A stretch of 64,000 nt of DNA, taken from positions 154,501 through 218,500 of the forward strand of contig NZ_BAABRP010000004.1 of assembly GCF_039545055.1 (NCBI RefSeq), in the 5' to 3' direction. Source of the stretch: Deinococcus carri. Its GTDB lineage: Bacteria > Deinococcota > Deinococci > Deinococcales > Deinococcaceae. The translations under genes were made by a program, and so were the position numbers. Position 1 is the stretch's first letter; every line of letters starts with the position of its first letter. This document shows positions 16,588 to 30,877 of this stretch, one piece after another. The notes beneath the pieces were generated by a model. That model was not told the DNA's origin. It saw nothing but the letters and a program-made list of their open reading frames with translations, and did not search any database.

Positions 16588-16614
16588 GGCCGTATAGTAC
16601 CGCTTTTCAGTACC
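16588..16614 (-). promoter_or_regulatory. Leaderless promoter and repeats of hicAB
   Basis: On the minus strand two copies of GGTACTR (GGTACTG, GGTACTA) are spaced 13 bases; the second contains the -10 box TACTAT, which ends six bases before the hicA GTG. Transcript would be leaderless and the repeats are a likely HicB operator. The divergent SDR start is only 43 bases from hicA. Confidence 0.5.
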
Positions 16615-16630
16615 AAAAGGGAGGGAAGGT

Positions 16631-18551
<1,921 letters not shown>

Positions 18552-18555
<4 letters not shown>

Positions 18556-19256
18556 GCGAGCTGATCCTCGTCCGGCATGGGCAGGCCACCCCCTTCGAGG
18601 CCGACACTGACCGCCTTTCCCCGCTGGGCGAGGCGCAGGCCCGCGCGGTGGGCGCGTATCTGGCAGAGGCCGGGGTAGAGCCGACCGACGTGATCAGCGG
18701 CTCGCTGGTCCGTCAGCGCGAGAGTGCGCGCCTCGCGGCGGAGGCAGCGGGCGGCGGCTGGCCCGCACCCCGCCTCGACCCCCGCCTCGCCGAGTACGAC
18801 GGCGACGGTCTGACGCGCCTTCTCGCGCCGCTGCTGGCCGCCCGTGACCCCGATTTCGGCGCGCTGGTCCGCGCCTACGAACAGGAACGGCAGGGGCCGC
18901 AGCGCAACCGGCACCTCCAGCGGATGCTCGAACCCCTTACCGCCGCCTACCTGCGGGGCGAGCTGACCCATGAGGAGGTCGAACCCTGGGCCGACTTCCG
19001 CGCCCGCATCCACGCTTTCCTGCACGAGCTGCTAGCCGGGCCTGCCGGGCGCACCGTCCTGGCCTTTACCTCCGGCGGCGTCATCGGCGTGACAGTGGCC
19101 GCCGTGCTGCGTGCCCCCGACGCCTCCGCCCTCACGCTGAACTGGCGGGTGAAAAACGCCAGCCTGACCCGCCTGACCTACGGCGGCGGGCGCGCGAGCC
19201 TCGACAGCTTCAACGAAACCGCCCACCTGCCGGAAAGCCTCTCGTCCTGGCGTTAG
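18552..19256 (+). CDS. Histidine phosphatase family protein
   Basis: Phosphatase-fold protein of 234 residues. The nucleophile motif LILVRHGQAT is at residues 4-13 (His in RHG). The second conserved His, normally in a SHGG motif, is replaced: the sequence reads AFTSGGVIGV near residue 180, so the full catalytic pair is not evident. Start GTG overlaps the kinase stop, so a kinase and a phosphatase-like protein are made together. It may remove phosphate from phospho-acyl intermediates or be a binding protein. Confidence 0.85.
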
Positions 19257-19293
19257 CGCCCTGCTGGCCGCTGGTCGCCCCCAAGGAGAAAAT

Positions 19294-20220
<927 letters not shown>

Positions 20221-20275
20221 GGGGGCCTCCGCGGGGGGCGGGTGCTGCATGTAGAGCAATTGACGTAAAAAGGCT

Positions 20276-20321
20276 CCCTCTCCCCTTGCTTCGCAAGGCC
20301 CTCTCCCGCAAGGGGAGAGGG
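20276..20321. repeat. Inverted repeat, probable terminator of both flanking genes
   Basis: Arms CCCTCTCCCCTTGC (20276-20289) and GCAAGGGGAGAGGG (20308-20321) are perfectly complementary over 14 bases, with CTTGCTTCGCAAG as a nested hairpin. It lies between convergent genes (esterase ending 20220, GGDEF gene ending 20406). Sequence is related to the repeat at 4040-4140. No U-run follows directly, so termination is likely but not proven. Confidence 0.55.
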
Positions 20322-20405
20322 TCAACCATCCTCCCCACTCTGAGCGCATTCTTTTGTCAGATGCAGGGGGGAAGGCGGGGACAACGGCCCTGCCTCCCGC
20401 CGCCG

Positions 20406-23400
20406 TTACTCCCCGCGCTGCGGCCCTTCCGCACCTTCCACGAGGGGCACCCTCAGCCCGTCCAGCAGGGTCAGGAGGGCGGGGGACAGGGGGGCCGCCT
20501 GTTCTCCCGCCAGCCTCGCACGCAGCGGGGCGAAGAAGCGCTGGACCTCGCTGTTGGCTCCCGGACGGGCCAGGGCGAGGTCGAGCAGGGTGCGGGCGCT
20601 GCCGCTCTGGTGCTCGCGGGCCAGCACGTCGGCCAGGCCGCCCAGGGCCTCCGCCAGAACCGAGGGCGCGTCGCACTGGGCGGCCAGGTGGGCACCCTCC
20701 AGGTAGCGGGCGCGGGCCTCATGCAGGTCGCCCAGGCCGATCAGGGCGTGCCCGAGGTTGACCAAGGCGTTGGCACTCTCCCAGTTCTGCCCGGCGTCCT
20801 GGGTCTGGCGCAGCACGCGGCGGCTCAGGTAGGCGCTCTGGTCGTACTCGCCCCTCAGCAGGGCCACCCAGGCCATGCCGGTGAGGTTCAGGGTCTGGCC
20901 CGCCAGCCCGCCGTAGCTGCCGTGCAGCGCCAGCGCCTGCTCGAACAGCGCGTGCGCCTGCGCCAGGTCGCGGCGCTCGCTGGCGGCCATCGCGGCGGTG
21001 TTGAGCAGGTCGGCGTGAAGCTGGGGTTGATCCAGCGCCTCCACCTGACGCAGCGCCTCCTGCACGTGCGTCTGCGCCGCCGCGAGGTGGCCCAGATACA
21101 CCTCGCTGCGGGCCTGGCCGCCCAGCGCACGCACGGCGAGCACGGGGGCCGCCCCCGTCGCCTGCGCCCGGCGGTGCGCGGCCGCGAACAGCGTCACCGC
21201 CTGCCCGTAAGCGCTGCGGCGGTGCAGGATGCGTGCCTCTGTGAGCAGGGCGTGGGTGAGCAGGCCCGAGTCCTGAAGCTGCTCGGCCTGGGTGTGGGTG
21301 CGCTGGGTGAGCCGGTGCGCCTCCGCGTGCTGGCCGAGGTGCTGGAGGGTGTCTGCCAGCGCCAGGTGCAGCCCCACCGACAGCCGGGTGGGGGGGCCGG
21401 ACTGGGTGTGCAGCGCGGTGTGCAGGTCCTCCCAGGCGTCGTAGAGGGAGGTGCGGGCCAGGCGGTAGGGGGTCAGGCGCAGCAGCAGGTGCAGCAGGGC
21501 CGGGTCGGGGGCCAGGGGGGGGCGCAGGTGTCCGCTCAGCAGCGAGCGCAGCACCGGATACTGCGTATCGAGGTGCCGGAACCAGGCCGCGCTGAGGTCC
21601 GGATGGGCCGACACGATAGCCTGCGCATGGGCCAGCGCCCGCTCCTGTGCCCGCTGGCGGATGCCGGGATAGTGTTGCAGGTGCGTCTGGCCCTGGCGCA
21701 GCAGGGTGTCGGGCAGGCGGTACAGGCCGCCGCCGACCGGTTGCAGCACGTGATGCCCCAGCAGGGCCGTCAGCAGGAAGGGCGAGGCCTCCGACACCTG
21801 TTCGGCCCAGGGCAGGTCGAAGGGACCGCCAAAGGTGCTCAGGGCCGCCAGCACCCGCCGCTCCGAGGTTCCGAATTCGCGCCAGGGTGTTCCGCCCGGC
21901 AGGACCGGGCCGCCGCGGTGCAGGTGCGCGGCCGTGCCGGACAGGCCAAAGGTCCGGACCAGCGGCAGCAGCGCCTCCAGCGTGCCGGGTTCGCCACCCA
22001 CCTCGCGGGTCAGGCGGTCCAGGGCGGCCCCGTCCTCCTGCTCCTGGCCCGCGGGCAACTGCACTGCCAGCGCCGCGCGGACCTCGGCGTCCGGGAGGGG
22101 CGCGAGCGGCAACGTGGCCTCGCCTGGCAGGCCCAGCGGGGCCAGGGCGGTCACGATGATGCGGGTGGAGGGGCTGAGCGCCAGCAGCGTTTCCAGGGCC
22201 ACGGCGGGGAACCGTGACGGGTCCAGCCCCCCCAGCAGCAGCAGGGTGGGCCGCCGTTCCAGCAGCCGCCCGACCGCGTGCGGGTCCACTGGGGCCGCCG
22301 CCTGGCCGACCAGGGCCTGCGTGATGCGGGCCAGCACCGCGTCGGGAGCCTGCCCCCCCTCCAGCCGGACCTCGAAGGTGCCGCCCGCGTAGGCTCCCCG
22401 CGCCTCCCACAGCAGCTGGCGGGCCAGGCGCGTCCGGCCGCGGCCCGGCGGGCCGGTCAGGGTCAGCAGCGGGTGGTCCCGCAGAAGTTGCGTGGCCTCC
22501 CGCATGTCCCCCGCGCGCCCATACAGGTAGGGCAGGTGGGGCGGGGTTCCCTGGGGCAGGTGGCGCAGCACGGCCGCCTCCCAGTCGTCGGGTGGGGCCT
22601 GGGTGAGTGCGGCCACGGACTGACGGCGCAGCCGGGCTTCCAGCAGCAGCGCCGAGAGCCAGGGGGACAGCCGGGCGGGCAGCCCCTCCACCCGGCGGGC
22701 CAGCCAGGTCCGGGCCTCCTCGCCCAGCGGCTGCCCGGCCTGCGCCTCGGCCAGCGCCAGAATCGCCCCGTCGCTCAGGGGCGGCAGGGATAGCGTGGTC
22801 TGGCCTTCCGGGTCCGGCACGCTCTGCCCGGTGATCACCGCCTGCGCCCGCCCCAGCAGCCGACCCAGGTCCGCGCGGGTGTGCGGGTCCAGGTACGCCG
22901 GCGTATCGAGCAGCACGGCCAGGGGCCGTTCGGGATGCAGGTGGGCGGTCAACGTGCCGGGTAGGCCTGCCACGGGGACGCCGCCGAGCGACGCGGTGCT
23001 CCACGCGCCATATTGCCGCCGCGCCCGCACCGGGTCGGCCTGCACCCGCAGGGTCTGGTACCCCAGGCTCTGGGCCACCAGGTCCAGCTCCCGCAAAAAC
23101 GCGCTCAGGCCCCCGCCGGGAGGGGCCTGCACGCCCAGACGGCCCGCCCGCCGCAGGGCCGCCTGCAAAAAGGCCAGCGCCTGTGCCCGGCTGAGGTCGC
23201 GCTCCAGCAGCCGGGGCGTGACCTCGTCGCCGGATGGCCGCGGCGCGGTGTCGTCCTGCACCACCCGGCCCTTGCCCTGGCGTTTGGCGGCGTAGAGCCG
23301 GGCGTCGGCCAGGGCAAACAGGGCCTGCGGGTCGGGGGGCTGACCCGCCCGCTGCCGGGCCTCCCGCTGCTGGGCGGCCTCCAGGTCCGCCACCCCCATG

Positions 23401-23750
23401 CTGACCCGCAGCGGGCGGTCGGGGCGCGCGGCCAGCGTTTCCAGCAACTGCTGTCCCCAGGCGGCCAGCGCCCGGCAGGGCACATCCGCCAGCACCGCGA
23501 ACTCGTCGCCGCTCAGGCGGTACGCTTCCCAGCCGGGAGGCAGGTGGGCGCGCAGACTGGCCGCCACCGCCCGCAGCGCCTCGTCACCCGCCAGATGCCC
23601 GAAAGTATCGTTGATCAGCTTGAGGTGGTCGAGGTCGCACAGCAGCAGCGCGCAACCGCTCCCCGCCGCCACCCGCGCCTCCAGATCCGCCTGAAAGGTT
23701 TCGCGGGTGTGCAGGCGCGTCAGATGGTCCCGGAGGGCAGCGTGCCTCAC
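20406..23750 (-). CDS. GGDEF-STAND ATPase-TPR signalling protein
   Basis: Very large protein of 1114 residues. Residues 1-165 are a diguanylate-cyclase domain: DHLTRLHTRETF, CDLDHLKLINDTFGH (metal Asp) and the active-site signature SGDEF at 80-84; no RxxD inhibitory site is evident just before it. A P-loop ATPase follows, with LTGPPGRGRTRLARQLL near residue 435, where the Walker A Lys is replaced by Arg. The C-terminal ~500 residues are TPR-like repeats (ALAHAQAIVSAHPDLSAAWF, AQAHALFEQALALHGSYGG). The architecture resembles MalT/AfsR-type STAND regulators, but with GGDEF at the N-terminus and no recognisable DNA-binding domain at the end. Likely makes c-di-GMP in response to a ligand sensed by the TPR part. 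Monocistronic. Confidence 0.85.
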   Translation of the reverse strand: MRHAALRDHLTRLHTRETFQADLEARVAAGSGCALLLCDLDHLKLINDTFGHLAGDEALRAVAASLRAHLPPGWEAYRLSGDEFAVLADVPCRALAAWGQQLLETLAARPDRPLRVSMGVADLEAAQQREARQRAGQPPDPQALFALADARLYAAKRQGKGRVVQDDTAPRPSGDEVTPRLLERDLSRAQALAFLQAALRRAGRLGVQAPPGGGLSAFLRELDLVAQSLGYQTLRVQADPVRARRQYGAWSTASLGGVPVAGLPGTLTAHLHPERPLAVLLDTPAYLDPHTRADLGRLLGRAQAVITGQSVPDPEGQTTLSLPPLSDGAILALAEAQAGQPLGEEARTWLARRVEGLPARLSPWLSALLLEARLRRQSVAALTQAPPDDWEAAVLRHLPQGTPPHLPYLYGRAGDMREATQLLRDHPLLTLTGPPGRGRTRLARQLLWEARGAYAGGTFEVRLEGGQAPDAVLARITQALVGQAAAPVDPHAVGRLLERRPTLLLLGGLDPSRFPAVALETLLALSPSTRIIVTALAPLGLPGEATLPLAPLPDAEVRAALAVQLPAGQEQEDGAALDRLTREVGGEPGTLEALLPLVRTFGLSGTAAHLHRGGPVLPGGTPWREFGTSERRVLAALSTFGGPFDLPWAEQVSEASPFLLTALLGHHVLQPVGGGLYRLPDTLLRQGQTHLQHYPGIRQRAQERALAHAQAIVSAHPDLSAAWFRHLDTQYPVLRSLLSGHLRPPLAPDPALLHLLLRLTPYRLARTSLYDAWEDLHTALHTQSGPPTRLSVGLHLALADTLQHLGQHAEAHRLTQRTHTQAEQLQDSGLLTHALLTEARILHRRSAYGQAVTLFAAAHRRAQATGAAPVLAVRALGGQARSEVYLGHLAAAQTHVQEALRQVEALDQPQLHADLLNTAAMAASERRDLAQAHALFEQALALHGSYGGLAGQTLNLTGMAWVALLRGEYDQSAYLSRRVLRQTQDAGQNWESANALVNLGHALIGLGDLHEARARYLEGAHLAAQCDAPSVLAEALGGLADVLAREHQSGSARTLLDLALARPGANSEVQRFFAPLRARLAGEQAAPLSPALLTLLDGLRVPLVEGAEGPQRGE

Positions 23751-23861
23751 ATCTCAGATTGTGACAGTCCCGCCGCCCGGCCTCTACACACCCGGACGGC
23801 GGCAGGGGCAGGGCGGCGCGGCGGGGTGGGCGGATACGGCTTGCGCCCGGTTCCGGGGCAG

Positions 23862-23895
23862 CCGGGAGACCATCGACTGTTCAGCCGTCTCCCGG
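23862..23895 (-). terminator. Hairpin downstream of acyl-CoA synthetase gene
   Basis: CCGGGAGAC (23862-23870) pairs perfectly with GTCTCCCGG (23887-23895). It lies after the stop of the acyl-CoA synthetase gene (minus strand) and before the GGDEF gene start. No U-tract is obvious. Could terminate the former or structure the leader of the latter. Confidence 0.35.
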
Positions 23896-23988
23896 AACCC
23901 GCCGCTTCTCCTCCTCTGCTCCCCGCCCTGCCCGGAGTGCCAGGTGGCCGGGTCAACCTTTCACCGGAGCTGCCCATCGGGGTTGGCC

Positions 23989-25683
<1,695 letters not shown>

Positions 25684-25839
25684 GGAAGGCCTCCAGTCGG
25701 AAGAGGGTAGTGAGGAGAGGGAACGTGAGACGCGCCGCGCCGCGCGGGTGGGCGCGGAGACGAGGACTCGCAGAAAGGTGTGGCCCGAGTGTAGGACAAA
25801 GCCGCGCCCGGCGCATCTCCCCGCCCTTCAGCCCCGTTA

Positions 25840-25855
25840 CTCGTCACGTGACGAG
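25840..25855. promoter_or_regulatory. Perfect 16-base palindrome, operator candidate
   Basis: CTCGTCACGTGACGAG is a perfect inverted repeat without spacer, located in the 252-base gap between divergent acyl-CoA synthetase and transhydrogenase genes, 80 bases before the latter. Size and symmetry are typical of TetR or GntR operators. A TetR gene lies at 27969, but nothing directly links it. Confidence 0.5.
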
Positions 25856-25935
25856 CAACCTCGGGCGCGGGTGCTAGCTTGGCCCCACAGCCACGCCCCT
25901 CGCCGCCATCCCCGTCCCTGCCCCGGAGGTTGCCC

Positions 25936-27228
<1,293 letters not shown>

Positions 27229-27968
27229 GGGTGGGGGGGTGTTTTGGAGGGGCAGGGCATCTTGTAGCGAGCTTCCCCCCGCCCCCCCAGCCCCCCTACC
27301 CCCCACCGGGGGACAGGGGGGAGCGGCGCTGCGCTAGGCAAGGGAGGTTCCTTGCGTTTCCGGCGTTGCCAGGCTTGGCCCCGGTTTCCCCCTCCACGCT
27401 ATGCCCAGTCCGCCTGGCGGCCTCGGGCCTTGCGGCCCGAACGGCTCCTCTTTCATGCCCGCCCACTTGGAAAGTGGGGAAGGCCCGCCCGCTCCAAAGT
27501 TGAAAAAGACAGGGAAGCGGATGCTTTGGCTTTTGTAGGTGGCGTAGAAGGAAAGGGCGTGTGCGGTAGCTCGTTGCTCCTCCCCCTTTGTAGGCTGGGC
27601 GATTCAGATATCTCTCTCATAGAAGAAGCAATGCCGATAAATACGGCACTTTTAGCTCCTCCCCCCTTGCGGGGTAGGCTGGGAGGGGGATGGACGGCGA
27701 AGCCATCCCAATGTGCTTCAACGAAGTTAACGCCCTTTCAGCCTTCATGACACAACCAATGAGCAGAGACTTGCCTGCATCACTCAGCCCCTTCCGGGGA
27801 ACTTGGAGAGCTGCTTGCAGGGTCAGGGAGGGGGGAACGCAAACGCCGTCCTGCCGCATGTTGTTGGGAATGAGCCGCCTTTTCAAGCATGCCTTCAGCC
27901 CCAGCTTGCCAGCCGGGCTACTCGGGAGTAGCCTGAGCCTCAAATCACGCACCAACCCAGGAGGAGGG
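27229..27968. other. Long non-coding interval with C-run repeats
   Basis: A 740-base stretch without a convincing gene. The first 120 bases contain C-runs and their complement (CCCCCCACCGGGGGACAGGGGGG) related to the dispersed repeats at 4040 and 20276. The middle (27480-27760) has lower GC and lacks codon bias in any frame. Another hairpin-rich piece, CCCCCCTTGCGGGGTAGGCTGGGAGGGGG, is near 27660. The regulator upstream region and its promoter are within the last 200 bases but no clear -10 box stands out. Confidence 0.5.
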
Positions 27969-28589
27969 ATGAACCCGAACCCGATGCCGCGCCCTGACCG
28001 CGCGGCCGCCACCCGCAGGCGTTTGACCGCTGCCGCCGTGCAGACCTTTGCCGAGCGCGGCTATGCCGATACCCGTGTCAGCGACATCGTGGCGCGGGCG
28101 GGGGTTACGCAGCCGACCTTCTACGACCACTTCGCGGGCAAGGAGGCGCTGTTCACGGCGCTGGTCGAACAGTTTCGCGCACGCGTGCGCCAGCTTCTCG
28201 GGGACAGCCGGTGCCGGGAGCAGGAGGCCCGGCAGCAGGAAGCGCAGTTGCCGCTGCGCGAGAGCTTGCGCCTGACCTGCTCGGCCGTCTTTCACGCCTT
28301 TGCCGAGGACCCCGCGCTGACCCGGCTGGCGCTCGGGCAGGCCCCCGACGCCGCGCAGGTCAAGCAGGACCTCGTGACCCTGCTGGCCGGGAACGTGCGG
28401 GCGGCGCAGGCGCTGGGGCGGGTGCGCGCCGACCTCCCCGCCGACCTGATGGCGGAAGCGCTCGTGGGCAGCGTCGAGCGGCTCACCTGGCGCTGGCTGT
28501 TGACGGGCGAGATGAACGCGGACGACCTCGCCCGCGCGGTCAGCGACCTGCACCATGACGGGCTGGCTCCCCGGACGGGTGCCCCGTGA
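27969..28589 (+). CDS. TetR family transcriptional regulator
   Basis: Repressor of 206 residues. The N-terminal helix-turn-helix reads RRRLTAAAVQTFAERGYADT then VARAGVTQPTFYDHFAGKEALF, the standard TetR head; the rest is a helical ligand domain. AGGAGG precedes the ATG by two to eight bases; the upstream in-frame extension has no coding character. It overlaps the P450 gene by four bases (GTGA), so it is the first gene of the P450 operon and probably controls it. Confidence 0.9.
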   Translation: MNPNPMPRPDRAAATRRRLTAAAVQTFAERGYADTRVSDIVARAGVTQPTFYDHFAGKEALFTALVEQFRARVRQLLGDSRCREQEARQQEAQLPLRESLRLTCSAVFHAFAEDPALTRLALGQAPDAAQVKQDLVTLLAGNVRAAQALGRVRADLPADLMAEALVGSVERLTWRWLLTGEMNADDLARAVSDLHHDGLAPRTGAP

Positions 28590-29977
28590 CGGCCCCCGTC
28601 GCGCCCGGTCCCCGGGGGGTGCCCCTGCTGGGCAACGCGCCCGACCTCCAGCGGAACATGTACGGGGCGATGGCGCGCGATTTCCGGCGCTACGGGGATG
28701 TCGTGCGGTACCGGCTCGGCCCGCGGGTGGTTCATCTGCTGTCGCACCCCGACCTCGCGCAGCAGGTTCTCGTGAAGGGGGCGGCGCAGCACCCCAAGAT
28801 TCCCTCGGGCGACGGGCTGGGCCTGCTGCTGGGGCGTGGCCTCGTCACCAACGACGACCACCCCTCCTGGCTGCGCCAGCGCCGCATGATGCAGCCGGTC
28901 TTTCACCGCCAGGGGCTGGCCGGGCTGGCGGGCGAGATGACGGCGGCGGGGGACCGGATGCTGGAGCGCTGGCGTGTGCGCTACCGCCCCGGCGACGCGG
29001 TGGACGTGGCGGGGGAGATGATGCGCGTGACCCTCGACATCATCAGCCGGACCATGTTCAGCGTGGCCGTGGACGAGGAGGCCGCCCGCATCGGCACCGC
29101 CGTCGAGGAGGGCACGCAGTTCGTGAGCCAGCGCAGCCGCCGCGCCCTGCGGCTGCCGCTGCACTGGCCGCTGCCGGGGCACGCGGGGTTCCGGGCCGCC
29201 AAGGGCACCATCGACGCGCACATCGCGGGCATCATCCGCGAGCGCCGGGCGGCGGGGCCGGGCCGCGGCGACCTGCTCGACCTCCTGATGGCCGCCCAGG
29301 ACGCCGACACCGGCGAGCGCATGACCGACCGGCAGCTCCACGACGAGGTGCTGACGGTCATCGGCGCGGGCCACGAGACGACCGCGAACGCCCTCTCGTG
29401 GGCCTGGTTCCTCCTCGCGCAGCATCCGCAGGTGCTGGCCCGCCTTCAGGCGGAGGTGGATGGGGTCCTGGAAGACCGCGACCCCACCCTCGCGGACCTG
29501 GGACGGCTGCCGTACACCGCCGGGGTCTTTCAGGAAACGCTGCGGCTGTACCCCTCCGCCCCGATGGTGTCGCCGCGCCTGGTGCTGGAAGCCACCATCC
29601 TGGGCGGCTACGCCATCCCGGCCCGCTCAGCCCTGCTGGTCAGCATCAGCAACATCCACCGCCACCCCGACTTCTGGGCGGACCCCGGGACCTTCGACCC
29701 GGGCCGCTGGGTGCCGGGTGGTCCCGCGCAGGAGGCCCAAGCCCAGGAGGTGCAGAAGCGCCACCGCCTCGCCTTCATGCCCTTCGGGGCGGGGCCGCGG
29801 CTGTGTATCGGCAACAACTTCGCGCTGATGGAAGGCCCGCTGCTGCTCGCGCAGATGGCCCGCGCGGCCGAGTTCCGCCTCCTGCCGGGGCATTCCGTCC
29901 AGCCCGAAATGGCCGTCACCCTGCGCCCACGCGGCGGCCTGCCCATGACCTTCTGGCCGCGCCGGGGGAGGGCGTGA
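28586..29977 (+). CDS. Cytochrome P450
   Basis: Haem mono-oxygenase of 463 residues, soluble class. I-helix oxygen motif AGHETTAN is near residue 265, the ExxR pair in FQETLRLYPSAP near 315, and the haem-binding loop FGAGPRLCIGNNFA near 400-413 with Cys as axial ligand. The overall pattern resembles the CYP102/CYP4-like fatty-acid hydroxylases (WLRQRRMMQPVFH, LLDLLMAAQD), so fatty-acid or alkane hydroxylation is likely. No ferredoxin or reductase partner is encoded nearby. Coupled to the hydrolase by GTGA. Confidence 0.92.
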   Translation: MTAPVAPGPRGVPLLGNAPDLQRNMYGAMARDFRRYGDVVRYRLGPRVVHLLSHPDLAQQVLVKGAAQHPKIPSGDGLGLLLGRGLVTNDDHPSWLRQRRMMQPVFHRQGLAGLAGEMTAAGDRMLERWRVRYRPGDAVDVAGEMMRVTLDIISRTMFSVAVDEEAARIGTAVEEGTQFVSQRSRRALRLPLHWPLPGHAGFRAAKGTIDAHIAGIIRERRAAGPGRGDLLDLLMAAQDADTGERMTDRQLHDEVLTVIGAGHETTANALSWAWFLLAQHPQVLARLQAEVDGVLEDRDPTLADLGRLPYTAGVFQETLRLYPSAPMVSPRLVLEATILGGYAIPARSALLVSISNIHRHPDFWADPGTFDPGRWVPGGPAQEAQAQEVQKRHRLAFMPFGAGPRLCIGNNFALMEGPLLLAQMARAAEFRLLPGHSVQPEMAVTLRPRGGLPMTFWPRRGRA

Positions 29978-30816
29978 CCCTCTCGCCCGTGTTCGTCTCC
30001 GTGGGCGGTGTCCGCACCCGCGCCGTCATTCAGGGTGAGGGCACCCCGGTGGTCCTGCTGCATGGCATCGGCCGCAGCCTGGAGGACTGGTCGGAAACGA
30101 TTCCCGCGCTCTCCCGCACGCACCGCGTCTATGCGCCCGACCTGATCGGCTTCGGCTACACCGACAAGCCGGACGTGCCGTACACGCTGGCGGGGCTGGC
30201 CCGCTTCGTCCGGCACTTTCTGGAGGTGGTGGGGGAGACGCGGCCCGTCGCGCTCGTCGGCAACTCGCTGGGCGGGGCGGTGGCGCAGCAGTTCGCGGTG
30301 CAGTCCCCGGAGCGCACGCGCGCCCTGCTGCTGGTCGCCAGCGCGGGCTTCGGGGCAGACGTGGCCCCGGTCCTGCGTGCCCTGTCCGTGCGTGGGGTGG
30401 GCGAACTTCTGCTGCGGCCCCATCCCCGGACCGCGCGTCAGACGGTGCGCTCGCTCTTTCACGACCCGTCGTTCGTCACGGAAGAGCGGGTCGCGCAGGC
30501 CCTCGACTTGGCACGGCAGTCGGGCGCGGCGCGGGCCTTTCTGCGGGTGCTGCGCGACCTGGGCGACTGGCGCGGGGCGCGGGGGCCGTGGCGGGAGCAC
30601 CTCGCTTCCGGCTTGGCCGCGCGGCAGACACCTACCCTGCTCGTCTGGGGCGACCGCGACGCCGTCCTGCCCGCCCGCCACCTGGGCGCGGCGCGGCAGC
30701 AGCATCCCCACGCACGTTTTCACCTCTTCCGCGAGACGGGGCATCTGCCGCAACTCGAACGCGCGGACGCCTTTCACCGCCTCGCCCTCGACTTCTTGCA
30801 GGAGGTTCCAGGATGA
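29974..30816 (+). CDS. Alpha/beta hydrolase
   Basis: Serine hydrolase of 280 residues. VVLLHGIGRSLEDW provides the oxyanion region, GNSLGGAVAQQ the nucleophile elbow near residue 92, WGDRDAVLP the acid and ETGHLPQLE the His. GTG start overlaps the P450 stop. Belongs to the P450-SDR-patatin operon and may act on an ester or lactone product of the P450 or on membrane lipids. Confidence 0.88.
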   Translation: MTLSPVFVSVGGVRTRAVIQGEGTPVVLLHGIGRSLEDWSETIPALSRTHRVYAPDLIGFGYTDKPDVPYTLAGLARFVRHFLEVVGETRPVALVGNSLGGAVAQQFAVQSPERTRALLLVASAGFGADVAPVLRALSVRGVGELLLRPHPRTARQTVRSLFHDPSFVTEERVAQALDLARQSGAARAFLRVLRDLGDWRGARGPWREHLASGLAARQTPTLLVWGDRDAVLPARHLGAARQQHPHARFHLFRETGHLPQLERADAFHRLALDFLQEVPG

Positions 30817-30875
30817 CCCATCCGTTTCAAGACGCCAGCGGTGACAGCCGCACCCTCCGGCCCGGGAGCGCCTGA
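30813..30875 (+). pseudogene. Frameshifted N-terminal piece of the following SDR
   Basis: An ATG overlapping the hydrolase stop (ATGA) opens a 20-codon frame, MTHPFQDASGDSRTLRPGSA, ending two bases before the annotated GTG of the SDR. If one G is added to the GGG at 30864-30866 the frame continues RPGERLTVRPYVF directly into the SDR. The true SDR start is therefore probably 30813, with a one-base loss that is either a real mutation or a sequence error. Confidence 0.5.
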
Positions 30876-30877
30876 CC

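Noticed and set aside
27617..28012. 131-codon minus-strand frame before the TetR gene
   Set aside because: No ribosome site, no codon bias, and it overlaps the TetR start; treated as non-coding.
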